A DNA stretch of 64,000 nt, taken from the NCBI RefSeq assembly GCF_001938565.1, contig NZ_MSYM01000017.1, positions 124,001 through 188,000 on the forward strand, given 5' to 3'. Positions within the stretch are counted from its first letter, which is position 1. Each line of letters opens with the position of its first letter. The DNA is from Rhodoferax antarcticus ANT.BR. GTDB lineage: Bacteria > Pseudomonadota > Gammaproteobacteria > Burkholderiales > Burkholderiaceae_C. The position numbers were made by a program, and so were the translations under genes. Positions 38,739 to 47,621 of the stretch are shown piece by piece. The notes beneath the pieces were generated by a model, which saw only the letters and a list, made by a program, of their open reading frames with translations, ran no database searches and was not told the origin of the DNA.

Positions 38739-39653
38739 TCAAACCACCAATCGTTTCCTGTCCAATGATTCGCGGGCATACCAAGAATGTGCATGAATGA
38801 GCTTCTTGACCTCAGAATGAATGCTAATGACACCTTCAGACTCCTCGAAAACGCGTCCATAAGCATTGCCACTGTCCGTAAGCAGGCTTGCTACCGCACC
38901 GTATGGACTCTTTGATTGCGTGAAGTCAGCGACTTGGTTGACCAAATCGTTGCGGTTGATCCCATTGGGCGATTGCACAACCAACGCGATAATTTTGTGT
39001 ACGTTCAAGTTAGGGTTGCGAGACCAATCAACAATACGATCTGTGAGTTCACGGCGCTTCTCTCGTGACAATTCGTCACTGGTCGGTTGTAAGGTCGAAG
39101 AGACAGAGGAAGGAATCCTGACATTGGCGGAGTCAGGCTGTGGCTCCCGCCAGTTTGAGGGATAAAACTCAGGTTTTACGGGCTGCTGCATATCCTTTGG
39201 ATACCAACGGTACAGTTCAAACGCCCGATACTGCAGCGCAGTCTGTATCTCGATAGCGTGGTCGGAAAGCCCGGCCAATGCACGAGGCAATAAGACGATG
39301 TTTGCGACTGCTGTGTGATAGCGCTCGTCGTAACACGTGAGAGGCCAAATGTGGCAGGCCTCGAACCCTTCAGCGGACTTTCCAAGGCCAGTCGCACGCT
39401 TTATAGCAACATTAGCGTAACTGTTGTCGTCGAACCGCACGCCGTCGACGATCTGCCCTCGGCGCTCGCCTTGGCCGATTCGGGCTCGGCGCACCTTTGG
39501 GAACATGGCCGCTGACCCAGTATCGCGCACGAGACGGTTGTGAAATTCGGCATTGACCCATAAACCAGTGTCGGCGACCAGAAGTGAAAGGTGGATGTCG
39601 TGCCGATTCAAAGACTCGAACAGCAACTCTGATGCGACGATTTTTGATTTCAC
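38739..39653 (-). CDS. HNH-type endonuclease-like protein
   Basis: 304 residues. The central motif is EACHIWPLTCYDERYHTAVA then NIVLLPRALAGLSDH: a His after the acidic Cys-His pair, an Asn 20 residues later and a closing His, as in HNH/ENDO VII-like nucleases. Upstream lies a recognition-type region with DSYANVAIKRATGLG-like sequence (here FDDNSYANVAIKRATG). The C-terminal third is helical (ELTDRIVDWSRNPNLNVHKI). This could be a restriction endonuclease; no methyltransferase lies next to it. It sits between two unknown genes in the same direction, likely one operon. Confidence 0.65.
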   Translation of the reverse strand: MKSKIVASELLFESLNRHDIHLSLLVADTGLWVNAEFHNRLVRDTGSAAMFPKVRRARIGQGERRGQIVDGVRFDDNSYANVAIKRATGLGKSAEGFEACHIWPLTCYDERYHTAVANIVLLPRALAGLSDHAIEIQTALQYRAFELYRWYPKDMQQPVKPEFYPSNWREPQPDSANVRIPSSVSSTLQPTSDELSREKRRELTDRIVDWSRNPNLNVHKIIALVVQSPNGINRNDLVNQVADFTQSKSPYGAVASLLTDSGNAYGRVFEESEGVISIHSEVKKLIHAHSWYARESLDRKRLVV

Positions 39654-39770
39654 GATGCGCCTTGGTCAGCTAATTTTGGCCGTGAGTGATCCACGTCGGC
39701 GCACTCGGGTTTGCTGAAATGCACGATATCGTCTCAGCTTTGAGGTCCCAATCGACAAACCTGCTAGCAG

Positions 39771-40205
39771 TCATTTCGCATCCAGCCGATCTCGGGATAT
39801 GGCGGTCGCTTCGGATGAGAAACTTCCTGGATGCCGAAGAATCACAGCCTCGAATGCGAACTCCATTAGCCCCATCTCCGCCAATGCAGTAAAGCCTGTC
39901 GAGACCACCCGCTTCGTGACCACGCGCTCAACGGCCGGAACAATGCCGAGCCGCTTGATCATTTGCCAAGTTCGGGATGCTGGTTGCCGTTTCCCCTTTT
40001 TGGCAGAGAGCACTTCCTCGTAGGCATAAACGGCAGAGAGACATTCACGCTCGACCGCACTAGTAGCTCCATAGACTTCGGCACGGATTTGAATACCTCG
40101 CTTGCGAGCCTGATCAGCAAGATCAGGAGCTCCGCGCTCGCGGGCACTGACAGCAAAAGATTCGCAATCAGTTACGTTTTTGAGATTTGCTACTCTTGGA
40201 TCCAT
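39771..40205 (-). CDS. Conserved hypothetical protein found beside nuclease genes
   Basis: 144 residues from the ATG at 40205 (MDPRVANLKNVTDCESFAVS); an ATG five codons earlier is less likely. The pattern ARERGAPDLADQARKRGIQI, YAYEEVLSAKKGKRQPASRT, WQMIKRLGIVPAVERVV and FAFEAVILRHPGSFS is one I associate with a widespread uncharacterised family. It reads like a small helical DNA- or protein-binding protein. It heads a minus-strand series with the HNH-type gene and the Cys-rich protein; a three-gene defence or stability unit is possible. Confidence 0.6.
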   Translation of the reverse strand: MDPRVANLKNVTDCESFAVSARERGAPDLADQARKRGIQIRAEVYGATSAVERECLSAVYAYEEVLSAKKGKRQPASRTWQMIKRLGIVPAVERVVTKRVVSTGFTALAEMGLMEFAFEAVILRHPGSFSSEATAISRDRLDAK

Positions 40206-40318
40206 GATGCAATGGTACATGTGACCAAAGTAACGTCGAGAGCAGCACCAGATCGGATGATTTTCTCAACAGGATTTGAGTGCCTAATAACCATTCCCGA
40301 TGCTGACTGGTCAACGCT

Positions 40319-40537
40319 CTACGCCATCGTGTTGACTTGAGTTCCCAAATTGCCACTCGTGGCCAACGGCAGGGCCTGTAGCAGCGCCAGCGCGCATGTA
40401 GCATGGATGTCCATAGCCTTCTTTAAAACCAGCACCTGGGCCGTTTGGGCGACTTGGCTTTGCTGCATTTGCGTCGATACGTTGACGAGTGCGGTGGGGG
40501 AAACACATCGATGGCGAAATCCATTTGTGGCTGTCAC
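40319..40537 (-). pseudogene. YjfB-like putative motility protein, N-terminus replaced
   Basis: The last 55 residues, STQMQQSQVAQTAQVLVLKK, AMDIHATCALALLQALPLAT and SGNLGTQVNTMA, match the small YjfB family (normally about 60-65 residues, starting MDISS...). Here the expected start is missing and the open frame instead begins with unrelated MTATNGFRHRCVSPTALV. It could be a junction-truncated chromosomal gene left outside the inserted element. Confidence 0.55.
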
Positions 40538-40866
40538 CTATCGGATCGGCTAGCAACGTTCCTGAGCATATGGCGCTGCGAGGCACATCAGTGCCCTGTG
40601 GACATGGCGAAAAAACGCGCGCATTTCGCGCATTCTCTATTCTCAGTCGCTATCGCCCACCAATTTCAACTTGCGAACCACCCCCGCGTAAGTCGTTGAT
40701 TTCATTGAATGTGGCCTAGTGAAAAGTCACGAGGGTAACTGAGAACAGAGAGAGAAAACGAGGTAATTTCGGACAAAAACGGCCAAAAACGTGTGATTTT
40801 GATAGCAGAAAAGTCACAAAGCAAACGCCGTAAGTGCTCGTAAACATTGAGGATTTCCCAAAAGAA
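40538..40866. other. Non-coding AT-rich stretch
   Basis: No credible ORF, repeat or RNA gene was seen in these bases. A run of purine-rich sequence (GAGAACAGAGAGAGAAAACG) occurs near 40740. It lies just outside the proposed left end of the integrated element. Confidence 0.4.
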
Positions 40867-40894
40867 AAGCCCAACTGATAACAGTTGGGCTTTC
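40867..40894 (-). terminator. Hairpin terminator at the left element boundary
   Basis: A 12-bp perfect stem, AAAGCCCAACTG - loop of 4 - CAGTTGGGCTTT, followed on the minus strand by TTCTTTT. It lies 7 bases from the ssrA-like tail at 40902. The real ssrA has its own terminator 11 bases from its CCA end, so this may be the original chromosomal ssrA terminator displaced by the insertion. Confidence 0.75.
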
Positions 40895-40900
40895 TATGTA

Positions 40901-40925
40901 TGGTGGGCTGGGGTCAATTGAAAGA
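40901..40925 (-). other. Candidate left attachment site: degenerate ssrA tail
   Basis: ATGGTGGGCTGGGG then TCAATTGAA parallels the ssrA end at 62779 (ATGGTGGAGCTGGGG then GGATTTGAA), with one deleted A and a changed middle. Together with the adjacent terminator and GTACCCCC motifs, also present beside the integrase at the other end, it fits a displaced copy of the integration target. Confidence 0.5.
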
Positions 40926-40977
40926 TGCCTTGAAACCCTTATGAATACTGGTGCTATCAATTTTAAAAACTAATTTG

Positions 40978-40997
40978 TACCCCCGTCTGTACCCCCA
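40978..40997 (+). repeat. Tandem GTACCCCC motifs, possible integrase arm sites
   Basis: GTACCCCC occurs at 40978 and 40990 in direct orientation, twelve bases apart. The same octamer occurs at 62658 and inverted at 62608, flanking the integrase gene near ssrA. Matching motifs at both ends are what arm-type sites of a tyrosine integrase would look like. Confidence 0.5.
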
Positions 40998-41130
40998 CTT
41001 TCCTTTGGCTACCCCTTTTTCGTTGGCATTTCCCAATCAGCTCGGTTAGTCCGAAACAGCGGCAAATCGATAATCGAAATGAAGTTCGTTGTGTAGCTTC
41101 GCCGCTACGTTTAACGGCAACTGCATGGCG

Positions 41131-42210
41131 CTAAGCCTCCCCAAACCGCTCTTTCAAACGCCCTACCGTACTGCGCCATTTTGGTGTCGTCGGCTTGCAA
41201 ACAGTATTCTGGTTGCCGAAGAACCCAATCTCTTGCACGGCCTGCCCTAATGGGACAGCCTTCGACCATTCGACCGGTACGAACCATTCGCAGCGTTCAG
41301 GGTCATTGGCAAACTCTCGGTGATAGTCGCCCTGCGTCAAAACGTCCAGAGCTGGGGCCTCACCGTTTACCCCAACTAGTTTAAATTCCGCAGCGGGGAT
41401 AGCGCGCCCAGTAACCCGCCCTACGCCTACATAGCCCGTACGCGGCACGTTCACCCAAACACGGTCACCGGCACTGAGCAGTTGCATCGTACGGCTGTAC
41501 CACGCGCCACCGCCACCGCAAATAAATCCATACTGTCGCGCTTCGTCCCAAGAGCGCGTGGTGCTCTCACCAAAAGACACATAAAACTCCCCATTCCAAG
41601 GCTCAGAGGGTCCGTCAGCAGGTGGTACGACGTTGACTTGCGTATGAACCGGGTCTAAAAGCCATGCACGGCTCAATAACTGTTCGCTACCATTGGCAAA
41701 CACCTGAAAGCACAGCACATTGATTGCTATATCGCGTTTGTTCAAGTACGCAACAATGCGTTCGGAACTGTCGTCCAACTGGGCTGCAACAATGACAATC
41801 TGATGGCTTTGATTGATCGTTTCTTCATCCAACGGCTGACCAAACCGGGACATGAAGTCGTCGTTTAGGTTCTTGCCCGTCTTGAAGCGCCGATAGATAG
41901 CAGCGATGTCCTCTGGCTGCAAATCCTCAAGCCAACTCGCGTAGTCAAGCGCCTGGGCAACTACATCACGCGGTGTACGGTCTCTCTTCAGTTCAATCAA
42001 AATCAGCGAACCGTCTGGCGCAATTGCCAACAAATCGATGATGCCGCCGTATGCCGTGCGCTCCTGCCGACCAATCAGCATCCATGCGTCCGACAGCAAC
42101 AAAGGCTGGGCCACAATCATGTCTTCCAGCAGCCTTTCGTTGGGTAGAAGTGCCTCAAGCAACTGTGTTGGTTGAGTGCCAACTTTCCAAAGGGCGGTAC
42201 GGATGGTCAT
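41131..42210 (-). CDS. PD-(D/E)XK nuclease-like protein (DUF91/NucS type)
   Basis: 359 residues. The nuclease core is near residues 50-95: RTAYGGIIDLLAIAPDGSLI then LIELKRDRTPRDVVAQALDY, i.e. the Asp of GIIDLL and the Glu-x-Lys of IELKRD, with the Gln of the QALDYASWL helix. This fits the NucS/DUF91-type fold. The C-terminal 180 residues are a second domain (WNGEFYVSFGESTTRSWDEA, VWVNVPRTGYVGVGRVTG) that resembles EVE/PUA-like modules of nucleases reading modified bases. It is the last gene of the restriction operon, so it probably adds another restriction activity. Confidence 0.8.
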   Translation of the reverse strand: MTIRTALWKVGTQPTQLLEALLPNERLLEDMIVAQPLLLSDAWMLIGRQERTAYGGIIDLLAIAPDGSLILIELKRDRTPRDVVAQALDYASWLEDLQPEDIAAIYRRFKTGKNLNDDFMSRFGQPLDEETINQSHQIVIVAAQLDDSSERIVAYLNKRDIAINVLCFQVFANGSEQLLSRAWLLDPVHTQVNVVPPADGPSEPWNGEFYVSFGESTTRSWDEARQYGFICGGGGAWYSRTMQLLSAGDRVWVNVPRTGYVGVGRVTGRAIPAAEFKLVGVNGEAPALDVLTQGDYHREFANDPERCEWFVPVEWSKAVPLGQAVQEIGFFGNQNTVCKPTTPKWRSTVGRLKERFGEA

Positions 42211-42225
42211 ATTCAGGGGCTCGGG

Positions 42226-43047
42226 TCATGGTGTTTTTTGGGCAAGAATCGCGGCCCCGCCAATTCCACCATTTGATCGCAAATTAGCTATGTATTTTGA
42301 ATACCCTTTGGCGTCGTCTTTAGGCATGTCAATGACGTAGGTCGGGCGTAGAGAAATCCCATTTACAGATGCTCCTACAACACGGCCTTCCCATCCCGTC
42401 AGACTAGGTGTGTCGCTGGTTTCGTAATGTCGCAACCAAACACGGTCATGAAGGTTTTCGCAAGGATAGAAGAAGATGTCCCTTTTCTTGCTGAGGTTCA
42501 AGCCGTCAAATATGTCTTGCGCCACTGCCTTCACATAATTTCCTCTTAAGTAGTAGAAGTCAATGCGTTCTACAGTTTTGCCAAGTATTTCAATAACGCC
42601 ATCGCAGTAGTCTTTTTGCTTTTGTTTCGCCAATGTAAAAAGGTACGGATCAACAACAACACCGCGTGGATGTGTCGAAAACCATTCCTTGAAGTGCTCG
42701 ATAAATTGGGTTTTTCCGACAGTGGATGCTTTGAGGTCATTCACAGCAGTCAACAACTGTGGAAACTGTGCAGCATCGCTTTGAGTAAAGCGGCAACCTC
42801 CCGAGTCGGCATGCCGAAGCGATGCGATCTGCCTTTCCAGTCTATCCAGGTGCGCGTGCACCGAACTTGGGCCGTGATTTCTTAATCCGCTACGCCAATG
42901 CTCATCTGGAAATACGTCTCTCATAACGTGGTCATAAAGCTGTTCAATTTCAGAGTACCGCTTTAGCCCGCCAGGGTGACGCTCAAAATTGAAATCACGC
43001 AATTGATGCAAACAGCGCACCAGCTCGTCAATCTGCTCTAGATACAT
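42226..43047 (-). CDS. Helical protein with PLD/MIT_C-like C-terminus
   Basis: 273 residues. The first 120 are helical and charged. The last 150 resemble the truncated phospholipase-D-like MIT_C fold: VERIDFYYLRGNYVKAVAQD, CENLHDRVWLRHYET (HDR in place of the PLD HxK), then GRVVGASVNGISLRPTYVID and MPKDDAKGYSKYIANL. Eukaryotic MIT_C binds phospholipid; bacterial relatives are seen next to restriction genes. It lies 15 bases from the nuclease gene after it and about 30 from hsdR before it. The assignment rests on pattern only. Confidence 0.6.
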   Translation of the reverse strand: MYLEQIDELVRCLHQLRDFNFERHPGGLKRYSEIEQLYDHVMRDVFPDEHWRSGLRNHGPSSVHAHLDRLERQIASLRHADSGGCRFTQSDAAQFPQLLTAVNDLKASTVGKTQFIEHFKEWFSTHPRGVVVDPYLFTLAKQKQKDYCDGVIEILGKTVERIDFYYLRGNYVKAVAQDIFDGLNLSKKRDIFFYPCENLHDRVWLRHYETSDTPSLTGWEGRVVGASVNGISLRPTYVIDMPKDDAKGYSKYIANLRSNGGIGGAAILAQKTP

Positions 43048-43080
43048 TGAATCTCCTTGAAAATTGACACCTACAGCGGG

Positions 43081-46000
43081 TTAGGCAACAGGTCCGTTTT
43101 GGAATACACCCGCCTTCGCCCTCAACCGCAAATACGCCTCCCCCACCAATACATTTGCTAGCCCTTTAAAAACGATTTGGTGTTTCAACGCCTGATCAGC
43201 CATGGCCGTATGGCTTTCCAGGGCGCCCACCACGGCGTTGTTCAGCTTAGTCTCGTAGGCACCGTTGCCAAATGCATCCACCGTGTCATTGGCTTGGGCC
43301 TGCTCCAGCAGCGTGGCATCTTCCTCCAGCTTGCCCAATAAGGTGTTGGCATAGGCCGTGAAATCTCCCTCGGTGAAGTTGCCCGCAAAAATCTCATTCA
43401 TTTTTTGGATGATGACTGACAACCGGTCGCTCGGGTCTTCCCATGGTGAACCGGGCAAGCCCATGGGTTTCATGGGAGTGGCGGTGCCGCCGTCCAGGCT
43501 TAACGTGTGTTCCTTCTTTGAATTCAAATCCACCACATAGCCTGCCAATCTGGCCGCACCGTCCAACAGTTCAGCTTTATCCGACTTGCCATACAGACGC
43601 GGCAACAAACTCTTGGCATAGGCGTGTAGTCGCTCAAGGTCAGCATTGGCGAAATCCACCAACTGCGACAGAAAGTCATACGCCACCACATAAGACAACA
43701 AGTTGCTTCTGAAGACTTCCTGCACTTCAACAGGGTGCGCCTTAAATCGCTCGTATGCCTGCTTTAGTGGTGCCTGAATGGCGGCCTGCTTGCCCTTGAT
43801 GTCAAAGTAGGCATTGGCGAAAGTCTCCACTTCCGACCACAAATACACCCCGGCGGTATCCAGCTTCTGGCGCAGTTGGTGCACCAAGTTGCGATCTGTA
43901 ATGTTTGCCATCTGTGCCGTGCGGTAGAACGGCAAGAAGGCTTTGAGGATGTCCTCCGCCTTGTTGCGAAAGTCCAGCACAAAGGTCGTATGCTTGCCCA
44001 CGATGGTTCGGTTCAGGCGTGACAGAGTTTGCACCGCCAGCACGCCATCTAGCCGCTTGTCCACGTACATCGCCACCAGCTTGGGTTGATCAAACCCGGT
44101 CTGAAACTTAGAGGCCACGATCAGCACCTGATAGCTTTCGGTATCAAACGCGGTCTTGATGCCGTCATCACGCTCCTGATGGTCGTTCAGACTACCTTCG
44201 TCGGCGTTTTCAACAGGGTATTTGGCTTCCTTCTTGGTATCCGTCACCTTGCCGGAAAACGCGACCAGGGCTTTGCAATCGGTGACCTTGTTGCGGGTGA
44301 TGTAGGCATCAAACTCCTTCTTGTAGCGCACTGCGGCCACCCGGCTATCGGTCACCACCATGGCTTTGGCTTGACCGCCGATCAAGTGCATTACATGCGT
44401 GCGGAAGTGGTCCACGATGATGGCCACCTTTTGCCCAATGCCTGTCGGGTGCAACTGCGCATAGCGAAACAGCTTCTTCTTGGCCTTGCCGCTTTTCACC
44501 TCTTTGTCATCAACCGACCTCTCCAACCTGAACGCCGATTCGTAGGTGGTGTAACCCTTGAGCACGTCGAGGATAAATTCCTCCTCAATCGCCTGCCGCA
44601 TCGAATACACATGAAACGGTGCAGGCAAGCCATCAGCGCCGGCTCGGCCAAACAGCTCCATGGTCTTGGGCTTAGGCGTCGCGGTAAAAGCGTAGTACGA
44701 CACGTTAGACGGGCGTTTTCGGGCGGCGATAAGTTTGGCAATTTCGCTGTTGATTAGGTCTTCGCCCGTCAATTCAGCCGCTTCCTCTGCTGCCGCCTCG
44801 TAGGAGGAACTTGGCTCAAACTGTGCCTCTGCCGCCTGTGGCTTGCCATCGGTGGTGAGCACCTTGCGCAGCTTCACAGCCGCGCTGCCCGATTGGCTGG
44901 AATGCGCTTCGTCCAAAATCAGCGCAAAACGTCGGTTGCCCAACTCACCCACCTTTTCCATTACATACGGGAATTTTTGCAACGTGGTGATGATGATCAG
45001 CTTGCCCTTGTTTAGCGCCTCGGCCAGTTGGTTGCTATTGCCGTCAATCTTTTCAACTACGCCTTCCTGGTGATCAAACTGGTAAATGGTGTCCTGCAAC
45101 TGCGTGTCCAGTACGCGCCGGTCGGTAATCACAATCACGCTGCTGAAAAGCTTTTGGTCCTGCGCGTCATGCAGTGCCGCCAGCCGGTGCGCCAGCCAGG
45201 CGATGGTGTTGGACTTGCCCGACCCGGCCGAATGCATCACCAGATAGCTTTGGCCCACGCCCTCGGTCAAGGTAGCATCCAATAGCGCACCTACGGCATT
45301 CCACTGGTGGTAGCGCGGGAACAGCAGCCGTGGCACCCAGGTCTTGCGGCCCCTGGCATCTTTGCGCTCAGACACCTGCACCGCCAGAAACTTGCCCACG
45401 ATGCCCAGCAGCGCATCGCGTTGCAACACCTCATGCCACAGGTAGCCGGTGGAATACCCCAGTACGGTGTCCGCAGCATTGCCAGCCCCTGCGCCGCCCA
45501 GGCCATCGGGTGTGCCCCGGTTGAACGGCAAAAACGTGGTGCCCGCGCCTGCCAGTTGGGTGGCCATGCGCACCTCGTCGGTGCTGACTGCAAAGTGCAC
45601 CAGCGCCCGTTTGCCAAACGACAACAAGGGTTCAGGTTGACGGGTTACCTTATCCACAGGCAGGCGGTCGTATTTGTATTGCTTGACCGCGTCTTCAATA
45701 TTCTGAGTGGTGTCTGTTTTCAGCTCAATGGTGGCCAGCGGCAGGCCATTCAGGAACAGCACCAAGTCAATGCAATTGCGGTTGTGCAGCGAGTAATGCA
45801 ACTGCCGCACCACCCGCAAACGGTTCTTTTGGTAAAGGCCCCAGGTGGCGGGGTTTTGATGGTTGGCCGGGGCAAACTGTGCCATGCGGAAAGTGGTGTT
45901 GATGTCTTCAAACCCCTTGCGCAGCACGTACAGCGTGCCCCATAGCTGCGGTGTCTCGGGTTTGATCGTGGGCCGGTCGCGGTCAAGCTCTTCACTCAGG

Positions 46001-46248
46001 CGGCGCAGAAACACGCCGTCTGGGTCTTGCGTGTGGTTTTTGGCAAACTTGGCCCAGGTGTCGGGCTGGCTCTCTTTCACCCATGCCAGCGCATCGGCCG
46101 GGTACAGCCCCAGGCGGGCGTCATAACCCGAGTCGTAGGCGTAGCCCTTTTGATACGGCAGTGGCCCATCGCACAACCAACCATGCGCTTTAAGGTGTTC
46201 GCAAACCTCGTCTTCAAAAACGATTTCGGTGTGTATGGGTGCAGTCAT
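43081..46248 (-). CDS. hsdR: Type I restriction endonuclease subunit R
   Basis: 1055 residues, the usual HsdR size. The nuclease motif is Asp161 (NRNCIDLVLFLNGLP) with Glu175-x-Lys177 (TIELKTD). Walker A is AGSGKS at 341-346, and the helicase continues with LILDEAHSSQSG and later TGFDQPKLVAMYVDKRLDGV plus VQTLSRLNR. The C-terminal helical part would bind the HsdM2S core. Working with HsdM and HsdS it translocates DNA and cuts away from the recognition site when both strands are unmethylated. It follows hsdS by 29 bases. Confidence 0.96.
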   Translation of the reverse strand: MTAPIHTEIVFEDEVCEHLKAHGWLCDGPLPYQKGYAYDSGYDARLGLYPADALAWVKESQPDTWAKFAKNHTQDPDGVFLRRLSEELDRDRPTIKPETPQLWGTLYVLRKGFEDINTTFRMAQFAPANHQNPATWGLYQKNRLRVVRQLHYSLHNRNCIDLVLFLNGLPLATIELKTDTTQNIEDAVKQYKYDRLPVDKVTRQPEPLLSFGKRALVHFAVSTDEVRMATQLAGAGTTFLPFNRGTPDGLGGAGAGNAADTVLGYSTGYLWHEVLQRDALLGIVGKFLAVQVSERKDARGRKTWVPRLLFPRYHQWNAVGALLDATLTEGVGQSYLVMHSAGSGKSNTIAWLAHRLAALHDAQDQKLFSSVIVITDRRVLDTQLQDTIYQFDHQEGVVEKIDGNSNQLAEALNKGKLIIITTLQKFPYVMEKVGELGNRRFALILDEAHSSQSGSAAVKLRKVLTTDGKPQAAEAQFEPSSSYEAAAEEAAELTGEDLINSEIAKLIAARKRPSNVSYYAFTATPKPKTMELFGRAGADGLPAPFHVYSMRQAIEEEFILDVLKGYTTYESAFRLERSVDDKEVKSGKAKKKLFRYAQLHPTGIGQKVAIIVDHFRTHVMHLIGGQAKAMVVTDSRVAAVRYKKEFDAYITRNKVTDCKALVAFSGKVTDTKKEAKYPVENADEGSLNDHQERDDGIKTAFDTESYQVLIVASKFQTGFDQPKLVAMYVDKRLDGVLAVQTLSRLNRTIVGKHTTFVLDFRNKAEDILKAFLPFYRTAQMANITDRNLVHQLRQKLDTAGVYLWSEVETFANAYFDIKGKQAAIQAPLKQAYERFKAHPVEVQEVFRSNLLSYVVAYDFLSQLVDFANADLERLHAYAKSLLPRLYGKSDKAELLDGAARLAGYVVDLNSKKEHTLSLDGGTATPMKPMGLPGSPWEDPSDRLSVIIQKMNEIFAGNFTEGDFTAYANTLLGKLEEDATLLEQAQANDTVDAFGNGAYETKLNNAVVGALESHTAMADQALKHQIVFKGLANVLVGEAYLRLRAKAGVFQNGPVA

Positions 46249-46254
46249 GGGGTA

Positions 46255-46312
46255 TTCACTATATTTTTGATAGCTACTTACGCAAGTTCTACGAAGGCTA
46301 TCAGGCTATTCG
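46255..46312 (-). repeat. Dispersed intergenic repeat, copy E
   Basis: On the + strand GATAGCTACTTACGCAAGTT then CTACGAAGGCTATCAGGCTA. It spans the hsdS-hsdR gap and the last codons of hsdS, so the hsdS stop lies inside it. The presence of a chromosomal-type repeat inside the element suggests it has lived in related hosts for a long time. Confidence 0.55.
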
Positions 46313-47621
46313 CTATGAATTCCCTGGTACGCACATCCACTCTGCCCAGTACGGCATCGGCAACGGTGGCGGCGCGCAGTTCTTTGAGTAGGGCTATTTC
46401 TTCTTTGGCGTGGCGGATCAGGTCATCAATTCGGGCGGTCTCGGTCTGGACCCGAGCCGCTATCACGAGTTGATCAGCTAGTGGGGGCTTAGGTATCTGG
46501 AAGCGCGACAAATCTTCGCAAGTCAATGCACCCTTGGTGCCGCCTTGTCCGTCACTCACCATCCTTAGGGCCGCGTACATGCCGGTCAGCGTCCAGAACA
46601 GGTACTCGGTGGAAAATGCGCTAGGGTCGGCTGCCAGATAGGCCAAATGCTGGTTGATAGTTGCTTCAATCTTCAACACGGTCACTTGCCCGCGCGTCTT
46701 GCCTTGCCCGGTCAGGGCGATCAACACTGCACCGGCTTGAACAATGGGCAAATGGCAGGCGCGCAACGCTTCATCGGTCACCAATTCGGAGCCTTCAACT
46801 ACCTCGTCTTGGTTGACTACAGCACTATTGAGCCAAGGAAACGTTCCGCCGACCCAATAATTGGCGTTATCTTTCAAGGGCGTGGAACCATTGCCAATAC
46901 GAGCGTACTTGCCGATGCGCACCATCTGCCACGCGGCTGGAATAGCCGGGCAGAAAACATTGTTAGTTTGCGTTTTAGGCACTGATAGGTTTGCGCCCGT
47001 CGTCAGGTCGGCAATCACGCTTTGCCGATACTCCCCCAACAACCCAATCAACCCCACCTTTTCCCGAATCAGCGCATCAATGCGCGCGGTTTCGGTGTCC
47101 AGGTAGTCGGCGATGGCTTGCTGTTCTTCCAGCGGCGGCACAACCAAGGTAGCGTCGTTTATACGCTGCTGGTTAAGCAGCTTTGCCCCATAAATGTTGA
47201 TAGCACAGTTCTCAGGAATGAACGCGGGAAAGGTGTAAAAAGCCCACGAAACCTCGTATTCATCCGATTGCAAGAATGTCGCTATGGCCTCATTCGTAAA
47301 AAGCGGGACACCCGTAATGGACACTTGGCCGACACTCAATTTGAAACTGAAAAGCAGACTACCTACAGGCGAAGGAACGATGCCAGCCTTTTCAGCAGCT
47401 CCGTCACTGATGAAATTTTTCGTCTCACTGATAATAAGATCCCCCAAATCACCTATCGTCGCCCAGGGATTCGCACCTTCATAACTTGAACTGTCGCCGG
47501 TTGGCGGGGTCCAACCAGTCGTGTGGCGAGCAATGTGCTTTACCTTTTTCAATTGCCAATGCCCGGGCACATCCCCCAGCCACGCCACGCCGGACGGCTT
47601 GTAATCTGGATACGGCTTCAC
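46278..47621 (-). CDS. hsdS: Type I restriction specificity subunit
   Basis: 447 residues with two target-recognition domains. Each begins like other HsdS units: SGVAWLGDVPGHWQLKKVKH and, midway, CPAIPAAWQMVRIGKYARIG. Each is followed by a helical spacer: LEEQQAIADYLDTETARIDA and LADQLVIAARVQTETARIDD. Two conserved spacers and two domains mean an intact bipartite specificity. The ATG overlaps the hsdM stop. The C-terminal few residues lie in repeat copy E. The DNA target cannot be read from the sequence. Confidence 0.95.
   Translation of the reverse strand: MKPYPDYKPSGVAWLGDVPGHWQLKKVKHIARHTTGWTPPTGDSSSYEGANPWATIGDLGDLIISETKNFISDGAAEKAGIVPSPVGSLLFSFKLSVGQVSITGVPLFTNEAIATFLQSDEYEVSWAFYTFPAFIPENCAINIYGAKLLNQQRINDATLVVPPLEEQQAIADYLDTETARIDALIREKVGLIGLLGEYRQSVIADLTTGANLSVPKTQTNNVFCPAIPAAWQMVRIGKYARIGNGSTPLKDNANYWVGGTFPWLNSAVVNQDEVVEGSELVTDEALRACHLPIVQAGAVLIALTGQGKTRGQVTVLKIEATINQHLAYLAADPSAFSTEYLFWTLTGMYAALRMVSDGQGGTKGALTCEDLSRFQIPKPPLADQLVIAARVQTETARIDDLIRHAKEEIALLKELRAATVADAVLGRVDVRTREFIANSLIAFVELA

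Noticed and set aside
40895..40930. A second tmRNA or tRNA gene at the left boundary
   Set aside because: Only the last 20 or so bases resemble ssrA and the sequence does not fold as a tRNA; a displaced att remnant is simpler.
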